Positions 1 through 7,358 of a stretch of 12,916 bases of DNA are shown here, in pieces. Each line of letters starts with the position of its first letter. Position 1 is the first letter of the stretch. The stretch spans positions 1-12,916 of the forward strand of contig JANPJV010000098.1 of NCBI GenBank assembly GCA_031425695.1, read 5' to 3'. This DNA is from JANPJV01 sp031425695 (GTDB lineage: Bacteria; Pseudomonadota; Gammaproteobacteria; Xanthomonadales; SZUA-5). A model generated the notes under the pieces. The model saw nothing but the letters and a program-made list of their open reading frames with translations. It did not search any database and was not told the origin of the DNA. Both the position numbers and the translations under genes were made by a program.

Positions 1-60
1 CTCTTCTCGCTCAACATCAGTCAGTTCCAAACCCTTCGGCGGGCGCCCGTTCCTGGCCAT
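1..60 (-). CDS. IS630-family transposase, N-terminal fragment (runs off window)
   Basis: Read on the minus strand from the ATG at 60, the first 20 codons give MARNGRPPKGLELTDVEREE. The N-x-GRPPK-x-L-x-LTDxERE opening resembles the start of IS630-type transposases, whose N-terminal helix-turn-helix region binds the element ends before a DDE catalytic domain. An in-frame TGA lies two codons upstream of the ATG, so this is the true start of the frame. Everything after residue 20 lies outside the window, so the catalytic domain and intactness of the gene cannot be judged. The family call rests on this short stretch only. Confidence 0.6.
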   Translation of the reverse strand, partial: MARNGRPPKGLELTDVEREE

Positions 61-139
61 TGGTCAAGCTCATGCGGATGATCCAGCATAGACCGCAGAT
101 GGCTGATTTAGTTCAACTTATTTCTGACACACCACACTA
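1..139 (-). mobile_element. Probable end of an IS630-like insertion sequence
   Basis: The transposase start at 60 implies that one IS terminus lies between 61 and the TetR promoter. IS630 elements insert at TA dinucleotides. A TA at 138-139 abuts a sequence that on the minus strand reads GTGTGGTGTGTCAGAAAT, a plausible terminal repeat. The other end is not in the window, so the inverted repeat cannot be paired and the boundary is a guess. 140-217 contains no other feature that I can see. Confidence 0.3.
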
Positions 140-217
140 GGCAAGGGAAAGCGTCCGCGCATAGCGCAGACCCACCAAAGACCACAGGCACTTGCAATCT
201 GTGCGAGAGGCCGCAAG

Positions 218-245
218 TATCTATACAGAACGTTCTGTATAGATA
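218..245. promoter_or_regulatory. TetR operator: perfect 28-bp palindrome
   Basis: The sequence is a perfect palindrome centred between 231 and 232, with core ACAGAACGTTCTGT, a shape common for TetR-family efflux repressors. It ends five bases before the GTG start of the TetR gene. A -10-like TATAGAT at 238-244 lies inside the right arm, so a bound repressor would cover the promoter. I see no second copy of the core elsewhere in the window, which fits autoregulation of a single transcript covering the repressor and pump genes. Confidence 0.8.
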
Positions 246-249
246 TCCT

Positions 250-801
250 GTGTCCCGACCGCCCAAAGCCCGCAACCAGATCCTCGATGCCGCCGAGCGC
301 ATCGTCAAAGCGCGTGGGGCGGCCAAGATCACGTACGAGGAGCTCGTTCGCGAGAGCGGGGTTTCGCGCGGTGGCATTACCTACCACTTCGGTTCCAAGG
401 AAGCATTGCTGCGCGCGCTGGTCGAGCGTGACTTGACCAACTCCTGCGCTGCCGAAGCCTGCATGCGCTCGCGCATTGGCCTCGATCCGGGTGCCGAACT
501 GATTGCCCTGATCCGCATGTGGGCGACGCCGGACCCCGAGCGACGACGCTTTACTGCCGGCATGCTGAGCGCAGTCGCGCACGATCCGAGTCTGCTCGAC
601 CCAATCCGTGAGCATCATCGAGCCGAATGTGAAGGCCGCGATTGGACGCCGGCCGCCATTCAGCGCGCGATCCTGCGCCTGGCTGCCGAGGGCCTTTTCT
701 GGAGCGAGTTCTTCGGCTGTTCTGAAGTGCCGGCTCAACATCGTGAGCGCTTGATCGCACGCATGGAAGCACTCGCGCGCGAGTGGTCGGCGGAGCCGTA
801 A
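250..801 (+). CDS. TetR-family transcriptional repressor of the efflux operon
   Basis: 183-residue protein with an N-terminal TetR DNA-binding domain. The helix-turn-helix covers about residues 27-47 (ITYEELVRESGVSRGGITYHF) and is followed by the usual GSKEALLRAL helix. The rest is a short helical ligand-binding and dimerisation domain; the total is slightly shorter than the ~190-220 residues typical of the family. The start is a GTG at 250 with no Shine-Dalgarno sequence, five bases after the palindromic operator and about six after a -10-like TATAGAT, so the mRNA may be leaderless. It lies directly upstream of the membrane-fusion protein gene in the same direction. I infer that it represses itself and the pump until a toxic ligand binds; the ligand is unknown. 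Confidence 0.85.
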   Translation: MSRPPKARNQILDAAERIVKARGAAKITYEELVRESGVSRGGITYHFGSKEALLRALVERDLTNSCAAEACMRSRIGLDPGAELIALIRMWATPDPERRRFTAGMLSAVAHDPSLLDPIREHHRAECEGRDWTPAAIQRAILRLAAEGLFWSEFFGCSEVPAQHRERLIARMEALAREWSAEP

Positions 802-823
802 TTGCGGCCAAAAAGGCAAAGCC

Positions 824-990
824 GTCTTACACAAAATGCACATAGAGGAGCAAAGCGAAGAGCGCACATAAAGAGCTGTTTGATCGGATCTTGTGTTCGT
901 TCGATTTGGCTTCGAGCACTACCCAAGAAATCTTCTCCGCTTTTTATGTGCGCCTTGGCTTCGCTTCACTTTGTGCATTTTGTGTAAGAC
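824..990. repeat. Long interrupted inverted repeat between tetR and the pump genes
   Basis: Nineteen identical bases (GTCTTACACAAAATGCACA) start at 824 and recur as their reverse complement at 972-990. The arms continue imperfectly inward and include a second conserved block, GCGCACATAAA, on the left and its complement near 944-954. The central part is about 65 bases. Each outer end is followed by a T-run reading outward (TTTTTTT after 990 on the plus strand, TTTTT beyond 824 on the minus strand). It fills most of the 224-base gap between the repressor stop and the next gene. It looks like a dispersed intergenic element; a terminator or attenuator role is possible but the loop is large. Confidence 0.6.
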
Positions 991-1025
991 CGCTTTTTTT
1001 GATTTCTATCTGAAGGCCCGATTCA

Positions 1026-2237
1026 ATGTCTGCGTACCCAGCTTTGATGCGCATTTCCGTCGTCGTCGTCACGCTGCTCTTCGTCGCCTGCGGCGGCGGT
1101 GGCGAAGCCCCACCGGGCGAGCCGCCGGCCAATGGCGGAATGCCTCCGCTCGAGGTCAATGTCGCGCAAGTGGTAGCGAAGGAAGTCACCGAGCTGGATG
1201 AGTTCACCGGGCGCTTTGCCGCGGTCGAGACGGTGGACATTCGCCCACGTGTATCGGGCTATCTCACGCGCGTGGCGTTCGAGGAAGGCGCCGAAGTCAA
1301 GAAAGGCGACCTGCTGTTCGAGATCGATGCGCGCGAGTACGAAGCAACCCTGCAGCGCGCGCTGGCCGACGTGGAGCGCGCCAGGACCCGCGTCGCGCTC
1401 GCCAAGAGCGTGATCGCCCGCTCCGAGAAACTGGTCAAGGCGCGCGCCCTTTCGGGTGAGGAATACGACGCGCGCATTGCCGAGCAAAGCCAGGCGCGTG
1501 CGGACCTCGGCGCCATGGAAGCGGCTGCCGCGCAGGCGCGCCTGACGGTCAGCTTCGCACGAATCACCGCGCCCATCGATGGCCGCATCGGCGTCGCCAT
1601 GGTCACGCCGGGTAATCTCGTCGACCCGACCACCAGGCTCAGCACGATCGTTTCGCTGAATCCGATCTACGTGTACTTCGAGGGTGACGAGCGCACTTTC
1701 CTCGACTACCAGGGCATGGCGCGTCGCGGCGAGCGCGAGAGCTCCCGCGAGGTGCGCTCGCCCGTGCATGTCGGCCTGGCGAATGAAGAGGGCTATCCGC
1801 ACAACGGCGAGCTCGACATGGTCGACAACCAGCTCGACCCGGGCACCGGCACCATGCGTGCGCGCGCGGTGCTGGACAACACCGAGCGCCTGTTCACGCC
1901 GGGCTTGTTTGCGCGCGTGCAACTGGTCGGCAGCGCCAAGAAACAGGCCCTGCTGATCCACGAGCAGGCGGTGCTCACCGACCAGGACCGCAAGTACGTC
2001 TATGTGGTCGGCGCGGGCAACAAGGCAACGCGCAAGGAAGTCGTGCTCGGCTCGCGCGTGGACGGCCTGCTGATCGTCGAGTCCGGCCTTGCCGCGAGCG
2101 ACCAGCTGGTGGTCAATGGCGTCCGCAAGATTTTCTTTCCGGGCCAGGACCTGAAGCCGGTGACGGTGCCGATGAGCGAGCCGAACACGGTGGTCGCCGC
2201 GCCAGCGGCGCCGGCTGAAGCGCCGGCGAAGGGCTGA
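1026..2237 (+). CDS. RND efflux membrane-fusion protein (periplasmic adaptor lipoprotein)
   Basis: 403 residues, AcrA/MexA-type adaptor that links an inner-membrane RND pump to its outer-membrane channel. A lipoprotein signal peptide is visible: MRISVVVVTLLFVAC with Cys22 as the probable lipidated residue, followed by a Gly-rich linker. The biotinyl-lipoyl-like half domain lies near residues 73-103 (PRVSGYLTRVAFEEGAEVKK). It is followed by an Ala/Arg/Glu-rich coiled-coil hairpin (about 103-170), the second lipoyl half (ARITAPIDGRIG) and the beta-barrel and membrane-proximal domains. A GAAGG ribosome site nine bases upstream supports ATG 1026; ATG 1047 would also retain the signal peptide. The stop is four bases before the pump ATG, so the two are co-translated neighbours. 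Confidence 0.93.
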   Translation: MSAYPALMRISVVVVTLLFVACGGGGEAPPGEPPANGGMPPLEVNVAQVVAKEVTELDEFTGRFAAVETVDIRPRVSGYLTRVAFEEGAEVKKGDLLFEIDAREYEATLQRALADVERARTRVALAKSVIARSEKLVKARALSGEEYDARIAEQSQARADLGAMEAAAAQARLTVSFARITAPIDGRIGVAMVTPGNLVDPTTRLSTIVSLNPIYVYFEGDERTFLDYQGMARRGERESSREVRSPVHVGLANEEGYPHNGELDMVDNQLDPGTGTMRARAVLDNTERLFTPGLFARVQLVGSAKKQALLIHEQAVLTDQDRKYVYVVGAGNKATRKEVVLGSRVDGLLIVESGLAASDQLVVNGVRKIFFPGQDLKPVTVPMSEPNTVVAAPAAPAEAPAKG

Positions 2238-2241
2238 GCCC

Positions 2242-5200
2242 ATGGCCCATTACGACGTCTCCAAGGTCTTCGTCGACCGGCCGATCCTCGCGGCCGTGCT
2301 GTCGCTGCTGGTGTTCATGGCCGGCGTCATCGCGATCCCCAACCTGCCGATTTCCGAGTATCCCGACGTGGTCCCGCCCTCGGTCCAGGTGACCGCGATC
2401 TACCCGGGCGCGAATCCCAAGACCATTGCCGAAACCGTCGCCGCGCCGCTCGAGGAAGCGATCAACGGCGTTGAGAACATGATCTACATGAAGTCGACCA
2501 GCGGCTCCGACGGCACGCTCTCGCTGGCGGTGACCTTCAAGGGCGGCACCAATATCGACCTCGCCGCCATGCAGGTGCAGAACCGCGTCTCGCAGGCGCT
2601 GCCGCGTCTGCCCGAGAGCGTACGCCAGCTCGGCGTCACCACCGTCAAGTCGTCGCCGAACCTGACCATGGTGGTGCACCTGACCTCGCCTGACGGACGC
2701 TACGACGGCCTGTACCTCTCGAACTTCGCCAACCTGCGTGTGCGCGACGAGCTGGCGCGCCTCGAAGGCGTCGGCCAGGCGATCGCTTTCGGCGCCGGCA
2801 ATTATTCGATGCGGGTCTGGATCGACCCGGACAAGGCGGCGACCCGCGAGCTCACTGCGGGCGATATCCTGAATGCGATCCGCGAGCAGAACATCGAGAT
2901 TTCCGCCGGCACCATCGGCGGGCCGCCGCAGACCGGCGCCAACGCGCTGCAATTCTCGATCAACGCGCAGGGGCGCCTCAGCACCGCCGAGGAATTCGGC
3001 GAGATCGTGCTCAAGACCGGCGCCGAGGGCTCGATCACCCGGCTGAAAGATGTCGCGCGTATCGAGCTCGGGTCCAACAGCTACTCGATGAACTCGTTGC
3101 TCAACAACCAGGCCGCGGCGGCAATCGTGATCTTCGAGGCGCCGGGCGCCAACACGATCGCGCTGTCCGACGCAGTGCGCGCGAAGATGGACGAGCTCAA
3201 GGCGGGCTTCCCGGCGGGCGTCGATTGGAGCGTGATGTACGACCCGACCGTATTCGTGCGCGAGTCGATCGATTCGGTGGTTACGACGCTGCTGGAAGCC
3301 GTCGCGCTGGTGGTTTTGGTCGTGGTGGTCTTCCTGCAGACCTGGCGCGCGTCGATCATCCCGCTGCTGGCCGTGCCCGTTTCGATCGTCGGCACGTTCG
3401 CAGTGCTCTGGGTGCTCGGGTTCTCGATCAACGTGCTGACGCTGTTCGGTCTGGTCCTGGCGATCGGTATCGTCGTCGACGACTCGATCGTCGTTGTCGA
3501 AAACGTCGAACGCCACATCGCGGATGGTTCCGATCCGCGCACCGCCGCACACAAGGCAATGAGCGAGGTATCAGGACCGATCATCGCCATCTCGCTGGTG
3601 CTCGCGAGCATCTTCATCCCGATGGCCTTCATCGGTGGCGTGACCGGCCAGTTCTACCGCCAGTTCGCGGTGACCATCGCGGTGTCGGTGCTGATTTCGG
3701 CCTTCAATTCGCTGACCTTGTCACCCGCGCTCGCCGCCGTGCTGCTGCAGCCGCACGGTGCCAAGAAGGATGCGCTCGGACGCGGCATGGACAAGGTCTT
3801 CGGCCCCTTCTTCGGCTGGTTCAACCGCCGCTTCAACAAGGCCAGTGGGCGCTATTCGGGTCGCATCGGCGGCACCATCGCGCGCGCCCCGCGGCTGCTG
3901 CTGATTTATGCAGTGCTCATCGGCGTCACCATTCTTGCGTTCCGGGCAGTCCCAAGCGGCTTTATTCCGACCCAGGACAAGCAATACCTGTTCTCGATCC
4001 TGCAACTGCCCGAGGGCTCGACCCTGCAGCGCACCGAAGCGGCGATGCAGCGCATGGGCGAGATGGCGCTGAAGACGCCCGGGGTTGAAAGCACGGTGCA
4101 GTTCCCGGGGCTCAATGCCATCCATTTCGTCAACACGCCGAACGCGGGCGTGATGTTCGTCGGCCTGACACCGCAGCACGATCGATCGATCAGCGCGGCG
4201 GAAATCGCCGGCATGCTGAATGGGCAGTTCAGTGCGATCCAGGATGGATTCGCCTTCGCCGTGATGCCGCCGCCGGTTCTTGGACTGGGCAATTCCGCGG
4301 GCGTCGAGATGTACGTGCAAGACCGCGCGGGCTTGGGCTTCGGGGAGTTGAACAACCAGGTCCAGGCGTTCTCGGGCGCGCTGCGCGGGACGCCGGGATT
4401 CGATCCGTACTCGGTGTTCAGTTCCTTCCAGTCGAACGTGCCGCAGCTGGATGCGACCGTCGATCGCATTCGCGCCAAAGAGCAAGGGCTGGCGCTGACC
4501 GAGATCTACACGGCGCTGCAGGTCTACCTCGGCTCCGCCTACGTCAATGATTTCAACCTGTTCGGCCGCACCTACAGCGTGTACGCGCAGGCCGATGCGA
4601 GCTTCCGCGACGAGGTTGCCGACATTGCACGCATCCGTGTGCGCAATGCGGCGGGCGCAATGGTGCCGATCGGAAGCGTGGTGGAAGTGAAGCCGAGCTA
4701 CGGTCCGGATCCGGTGATCCGCTACAACGGCTATCCCGCGGCCGACCTCGGGGCCGGCATCAATCCCTCCTTGATGTCGTCACAACAGGCGCTCGGCGTG
4801 ATCCGGGGAATGGCAGCCTCCATGCTTCCGCAAGGCATGAATGTCGAATGGACCGGGCTGACCTTCCAGGAAGCGAGCCAGGGCTCGCTGGCGCTGCTGG
4901 TGTTTCCGTTGTGCGTGCTGCTGGTCTACATGGTGCTCGCGGCGCTGTATGAGAGCTGGAGCCTGCCGCTGGCGGTGATCCTGATCGTGCCGATGTGCAT
5001 GCTCTCGGCGATTGGCGGCATCTGGCTGCTCAACTTCATCGAGGGGATATGGTTCGGGCTGCAGATCGGCTGGGGCTGGATACCGCCGCCACCGATGTCG
5101 GTGCCGCCGAACTTCATCGACAACAACATTTTCACCCAGATCGGGCTGGTGGTGCTGATGGGGCTCGCCTGCAAGAACGCGATCCTGATCGTCGAGTTCG

Positions 5201-5520
5201 CCCGCGACCTGGAGCAGCAGGGCCACGGCATCGTCGAATCGGCGATCGAAGCTTGCCGCCTGCGCCTGCGCCCGATCCTGATGACCAGCTTCGCCTTCAT
5301 CATGGGCGTGCTGCCGCTGGTGTTCGCGAGCGGTGCCGGCGCCGAAGTGCGCCACGTCATGGGCGTGACCGTGTTCGCGGGCATGCTCGGCGTGACCTTC
5401 TTCGGCCTCTTCTTCACCCCAGTGTTCTATGTGGTGCTGCGCAAGTTCGCGACGCGTGGGGACAAGACGCGCGGCGAGACCCAACCCGCCGTCGTCGCCG
5501 GGAGCGCGCGCCATGTTTGA
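2242..5520 (+). CDS. RND multidrug efflux transporter, HAE-1 (AcrB-like) family
   Basis: 1092-residue proton-driven inner-membrane pump; AcrB-type proteins are usually about 1030-1060. The N-terminus (MAHYDVSKVFVDRPI) is the canonical first transmembrane segment. The TM4 proton-relay motif is GIVVDDSIVVVENVER with Asp413 and Asp414, and the partner lysine in TM10 is Lys978 in GLACKNAILIVEFA. The two periplasmic porter and docking regions lie at about residues 30-340 and 570-880, in the expected order. The extra length is partly a Trp/Pro-rich stretch at about 931-960 (GWGWIPPPPMSVPPNF) just before TM10, absent from AcrB as I remember it. AAGGG at 2227-2231 is a reasonable ribosome site. The stop overlaps the start of the outer-membrane gene, indicating translational coupling. 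The substrate cannot be told from sequence alone. Confidence 0.95.
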   Translation: MAHYDVSKVFVDRPILAAVLSLLVFMAGVIAIPNLPISEYPDVVPPSVQVTAIYPGANPKTIAETVAAPLEEAINGVENMIYMKSTSGSDGTLSLAVTFKGGTNIDLAAMQVQNRVSQALPRLPESVRQLGVTTVKSSPNLTMVVHLTSPDGRYDGLYLSNFANLRVRDELARLEGVGQAIAFGAGNYSMRVWIDPDKAATRELTAGDILNAIREQNIEISAGTIGGPPQTGANALQFSINAQGRLSTAEEFGEIVLKTGAEGSITRLKDVARIELGSNSYSMNSLLNNQAAAAIVIFEAPGANTIALSDAVRAKMDELKAGFPAGVDWSVMYDPTVFVRESIDSVVTTLLEAVALVVLVVVVFLQTWRASIIPLLAVPVSIVGTFAVLWVLGFSINVLTLFGLVLAIGIVVDDSIVVVENVERHIADGSDPRTAAHKAMSEVSGPIIAISLVLASIFIPMAFIGGVTGQFYRQFAVTIAVSVLISAFNSLTLSPALAAVLLQPHGAKKDALGRGMDKVFGPFFGWFNRRFNKASGRYSGRIGGTIARAPRLLLIYAVLIGVTILAFRAVPSGFIPTQDKQYLFSILQLPEGSTLQRTEAAMQRMGEMALKTPGVESTVQFPGLNAIHFVNTPNAGVMFVGLTPQHDRSISAAEIAGMLNGQFSAIQDGFAFAVMPPPVLGLGNSAGVEMYVQDRAGLGFGELNNQVQAFSGALRGTPGFDPYSVFSSFQSNVPQLDATVDRIRAKEQGLALTEIYTALQVYLGSAYVNDFNLFGRTYSVYAQADASFRDEVADIARIRVRNAAGAMVPIGSVVEVKPSYGPDPVIRYNGYPAADLGAGINPSLMSSQQALGVIRGMAASMLPQGMNVEWTGLTFQEASQGSLALLVFPLCVLLVYMVLAALYESWSLPLAVILIVPMCMLSAIGGIWLLNFIEGIWFGLQIGWGWIPPPPMSVPPNFIDNNIFTQIGLVVLMGLACKNAILIVEFARDLEQQGHGIVESAIEACRLRLRPILMTSFAFIMGVLPLVFASGAGAEVRHVMGVTVFAGMLGVTFFGLFFTPVFYVVLRKFATRGDKTRGETQPAVVAGSARHV

Positions 5521-5591
5521 GAAATCTCTGGATATTGTGGGTTCGACCTGTGGTCGAACGCTTTCCTCAAAAGCGCGCGCCATGTCTGAGA
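5503..5591 (+). repeat. In-frame direct duplication around the start of the outer-membrane gene
   Basis: The stretch at 5503-5522 (containing GCGCGCGCCATGT) recurs at 5572-5591 with one mismatch. The offset is exactly 69 bases, or 23 codons, so both ATGs (5513 and 5582) are in the same reading frame. Only the first copy keeps the GGGAG ribosome site (5500-5504). A half-REP lies between the copies. Confidence 0.7.
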
Positions 5592-7087
5592 TCTCTCTTG
5601 AGCGCTTTTCGCTTACGTGGGTTCGGACCTTGTCCGAACGCTTTTCATATCTCCCGACAAAGAGCGTCCGGACAAGGTCCGGACCCACGTTAGCGATGAC
5701 CCTGCTGCTCGGCGCCTGCACCGTCGGCCCCGAGTACGTGCGTCCCGACGTCGATCTGCCGGGCCAATTTGTCGGGGCCCGGGGATCCGAATACGCGCCC
5801 GGTGAAGTCGCGAGCTCGGTGTGGGCGGCGTTCGACGAGCCCGAGCTCGATGCCCTGATCGCCCGCGCACTGACTGCCAACACGACCATCGCCCAGTCGC
5901 TCGCGCGCCTCGACGAGACGCGCGCACTCGCGGGCCTGAGCAAGTACAGCCTGTTCCCGACCGTCAACGCGAATGCCGGCGCCGAGCGCAGCAAGCCGTC
6001 GGGACAGGATCCGATGATCCCGCCGGAACAGTCCTTCATCACCGAGAGCTATCGCGCCGGCTTCGACCTCTCCTGGGAAATTGACCTGTTCGGCAGCCTG
6101 CGCCGACAGAACGAGTCGATCAAACGCCAGGTCCAGGCGAACGCGGCCGCACTCGACGACGTGCGCCTGGTCATCATCGCCGAGGTGGCGCAGGCGTGGT
6201 TCGCACTGCGCGGCACACAGGCGCGCCTCGCCGTGCAGCAGCGCAATCTGGCCAACTTGCAGGACAATCTCAAGATCCTCGAGGAGCAGCTCGAGGCCGG
6301 CCGCGGCACCGAGCTCGACGTTGCCCGTAGCAACGCGCTGGGCCTCTCGGTCGCGGCGCTGATCCCGACCACCGAAGCCGAGGTCACCCGCCACGAGCAG
6401 CGCCTGGCGGTGCTCACGGCGCAACCGGTGCCGGTGCTGCGCGAACAACTGGCCGCGCAGAAGGACCTGCCCGAGCTGCCCGCGACGGTACTGGTCGGGA
6501 CGCCCGAGCAATGGCTGCGCCGACGGCCGGATGTGCGTGCGGCCGAATGGCGGCTCGCGCGCGAGGTGTCCGAAATTGGCGTGCAGATGGCGGAATTCTT
6601 CCCCAAGCTCAACCTGCTCGGCAGCTTCGGCAGCACTGCGCAGACCTTCGCCAATCTCGGTGCCGAGAACACCAGCCGCTGGCAATTCGGTCCGACCTTG
6701 AGCTGGAGCTTTCTCGACTTCGGACGCGTGCGCCAGCGCGTGCTCGCGCAGGAGGCGCGCACCGAGGGTGCGATCGCGGCCTACCAGGAAGCGTGGCTGC
6801 GCGCGCTGGAGGAAACCGAGAACGCGCTCGCCGGCTACCGCGCCGCGAACCAGTCGACCCTGGTGTTGGCGCAGGCCGTCGCACAAAGCCGCAAGGCGCT
6901 GGATCTCGGGCGCATGCGTTTCGACGCCGGTGCCAGCGACTTCCTGGTCGTCCTCGACGCCGAGCGCAGCCTGCTGGAGTTCGAAGACCAGTACGCGGTC
7001 GCGGCAACCCGTCGCGCCACGGCGCTGGCCGTGCTGTACAAGGCATTGGCGGGGGATTTCGTGCGGGCGCAGGTGGCGCTGCCTTAA
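5513..7087 (+). CDS. Outer-membrane efflux channel lipoprotein (TolC/OprM family) with REPIN-derived leader
   Basis: The body is a standard OprM/NodT-type channel: lipobox LLLGAC followed by TVGPEYVRPDVDLPGQF, and about 456 residues from that cysteine (codon 5717-5719) to the stop, close to the family norm. Two repeated outer-membrane efflux domains follow, including the RRRPDVRAAEWRLA and FGRVRQRVLAQE motifs. It completes the tripartite pump. The start is odd. ATG 5513 has a GGGAG site eight bases upstream and overlaps the pump stop by eight bases, so it is the best supported start. Translation from there passes through a duplicated segment and a REPIN, adding 61 residues before MTLLLGAC. 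An internal start at 5696 would give a signal peptide too short to export, and I see no ribosome site for it. The REPIN-coded VRTRSGPTLA may now serve as the charged part of the signal peptide. Product 524 residues from 5513; expression and lipidation are uncertain. Confidence 0.85.
   Translation: MFEKSLDIVGSTCGRTLSSKARAMSEISLERFSLTWVRTLSERFSYLPTKSVRTRSGPTLAMTLLLGACTVGPEYVRPDVDLPGQFVGARGSEYAPGEVASSVWAAFDEPELDALIARALTANTTIAQSLARLDETRALAGLSKYSLFPTVNANAGAERSKPSGQDPMIPPEQSFITESYRAGFDLSWEIDLFGSLRRQNESIKRQVQANAAALDDVRLVIIAEVAQAWFALRGTQARLAVQQRNLANLQDNLKILEEQLEAGRGTELDVARSNALGLSVAALIPTTEAEVTRHEQRLAVLTAQPVPVLREQLAAQKDLPELPATVLVGTPEQWLRRRPDVRAAEWRLAREVSEIGVQMAEFFPKLNLLGSFGSTAQTFANLGAENTSRWQFGPTLSWSFLDFGRVRQRVLAQEARTEGAIAAYQEAWLRALEETENALAGYRAANQSTLVLAQAVAQSRKALDLGRMRFDAGASDFLVVLDAERSLLEFEDQYAVAATRRATALAVLYKALAGDFVRAQVALP
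5537..5565 (+). repeat. Degenerate single REP of the GTGGGTTCG family
   Basis: Begins with GTGGG, followed by a hairpin with 7-bp stem GTTCGAC/GTCGAAC and tail GCTTTCC. It matches the left half of the REPINs at 5611-5694 and 12698-12774 except for small changes in the stem and loop. It is translated as part of the outer-membrane protein leader. Confidence 0.65.
5611..5694. repeat. REPIN (paired inverted REPs), copy 1, inside the outer-membrane gene start
   Basis: Left REP at 5615-5645: head CGTGGG, then stem-loop GTTCGGAC-CTT-GTCCGAAC and a short T-run. Right REP in inverse orientation at 5664-5690: stem GTCCGGAC with loop AAG, ending CCCACGT. The outer ends (GCTTACG/CGTTAGC) also pair with one mismatch. 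The GTGG head plus short hairpin, present as an inverted pair, is the REPIN layout mobilised by RAYT (TnpA-REP) transposases; no such gene is in the window. A second copy lies at 12698-12774. This copy ends one base before an in-frame ATG at 5696. Confidence 0.85.
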
Positions 7088-7089
7088 TT

Positions 7090-7124
7090 GGTTCCTGGTT
7101 CCTGGTTCGTGGTTCCTGGTTCGA
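7090..7124 (+). repeat. Tandem heptamer array (GGTTCCT-type, five units)
   Basis: Five consecutive 7-base units, GGTTCCT, GGTTCCT, GGTTCGT, GGTTCCT, GGTTCGA, start three bases after the outer-membrane gene stop. The remaining gap up to 7358 shows no convincing gene, terminator or promoter. Confidence 0.75.
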
Positions 7125-7358
7125 TGAAGCGGGCGTTCCCGGCCTGAAGTAGGCTGGGTCCTATGCGCCCGCGAATCTGGATTTTCGCCGCTCTGTTGCG
7201 AGCGCGAGGCGCCCGGCTTTCGCTACGTAGCTGGAAGCGGCCGCTGGCGCGATCAATAGTTCGCCCGGGCGGCTTGTTCGCGCGCACAGAACCGCGCTAC
7301 TTCAACCTGACAATGCGTAGGGATGCCTTTCTAGCAAGCTGGGGCTTATCGTTCCGCA

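Noticed and set aside
118..867. 249-codon open frame antisense to the TetR gene
   Set aside because: A shadow of a GC-rich gene; Arg/Ala/Gly-rich composition, no recognisable domain, and it runs into the intergenic repeat.
5617..5805. Short frame starting in the REPIN
   Set aside because: Its first part is translated REP and the rest is out of frame with the conserved channel sequence.
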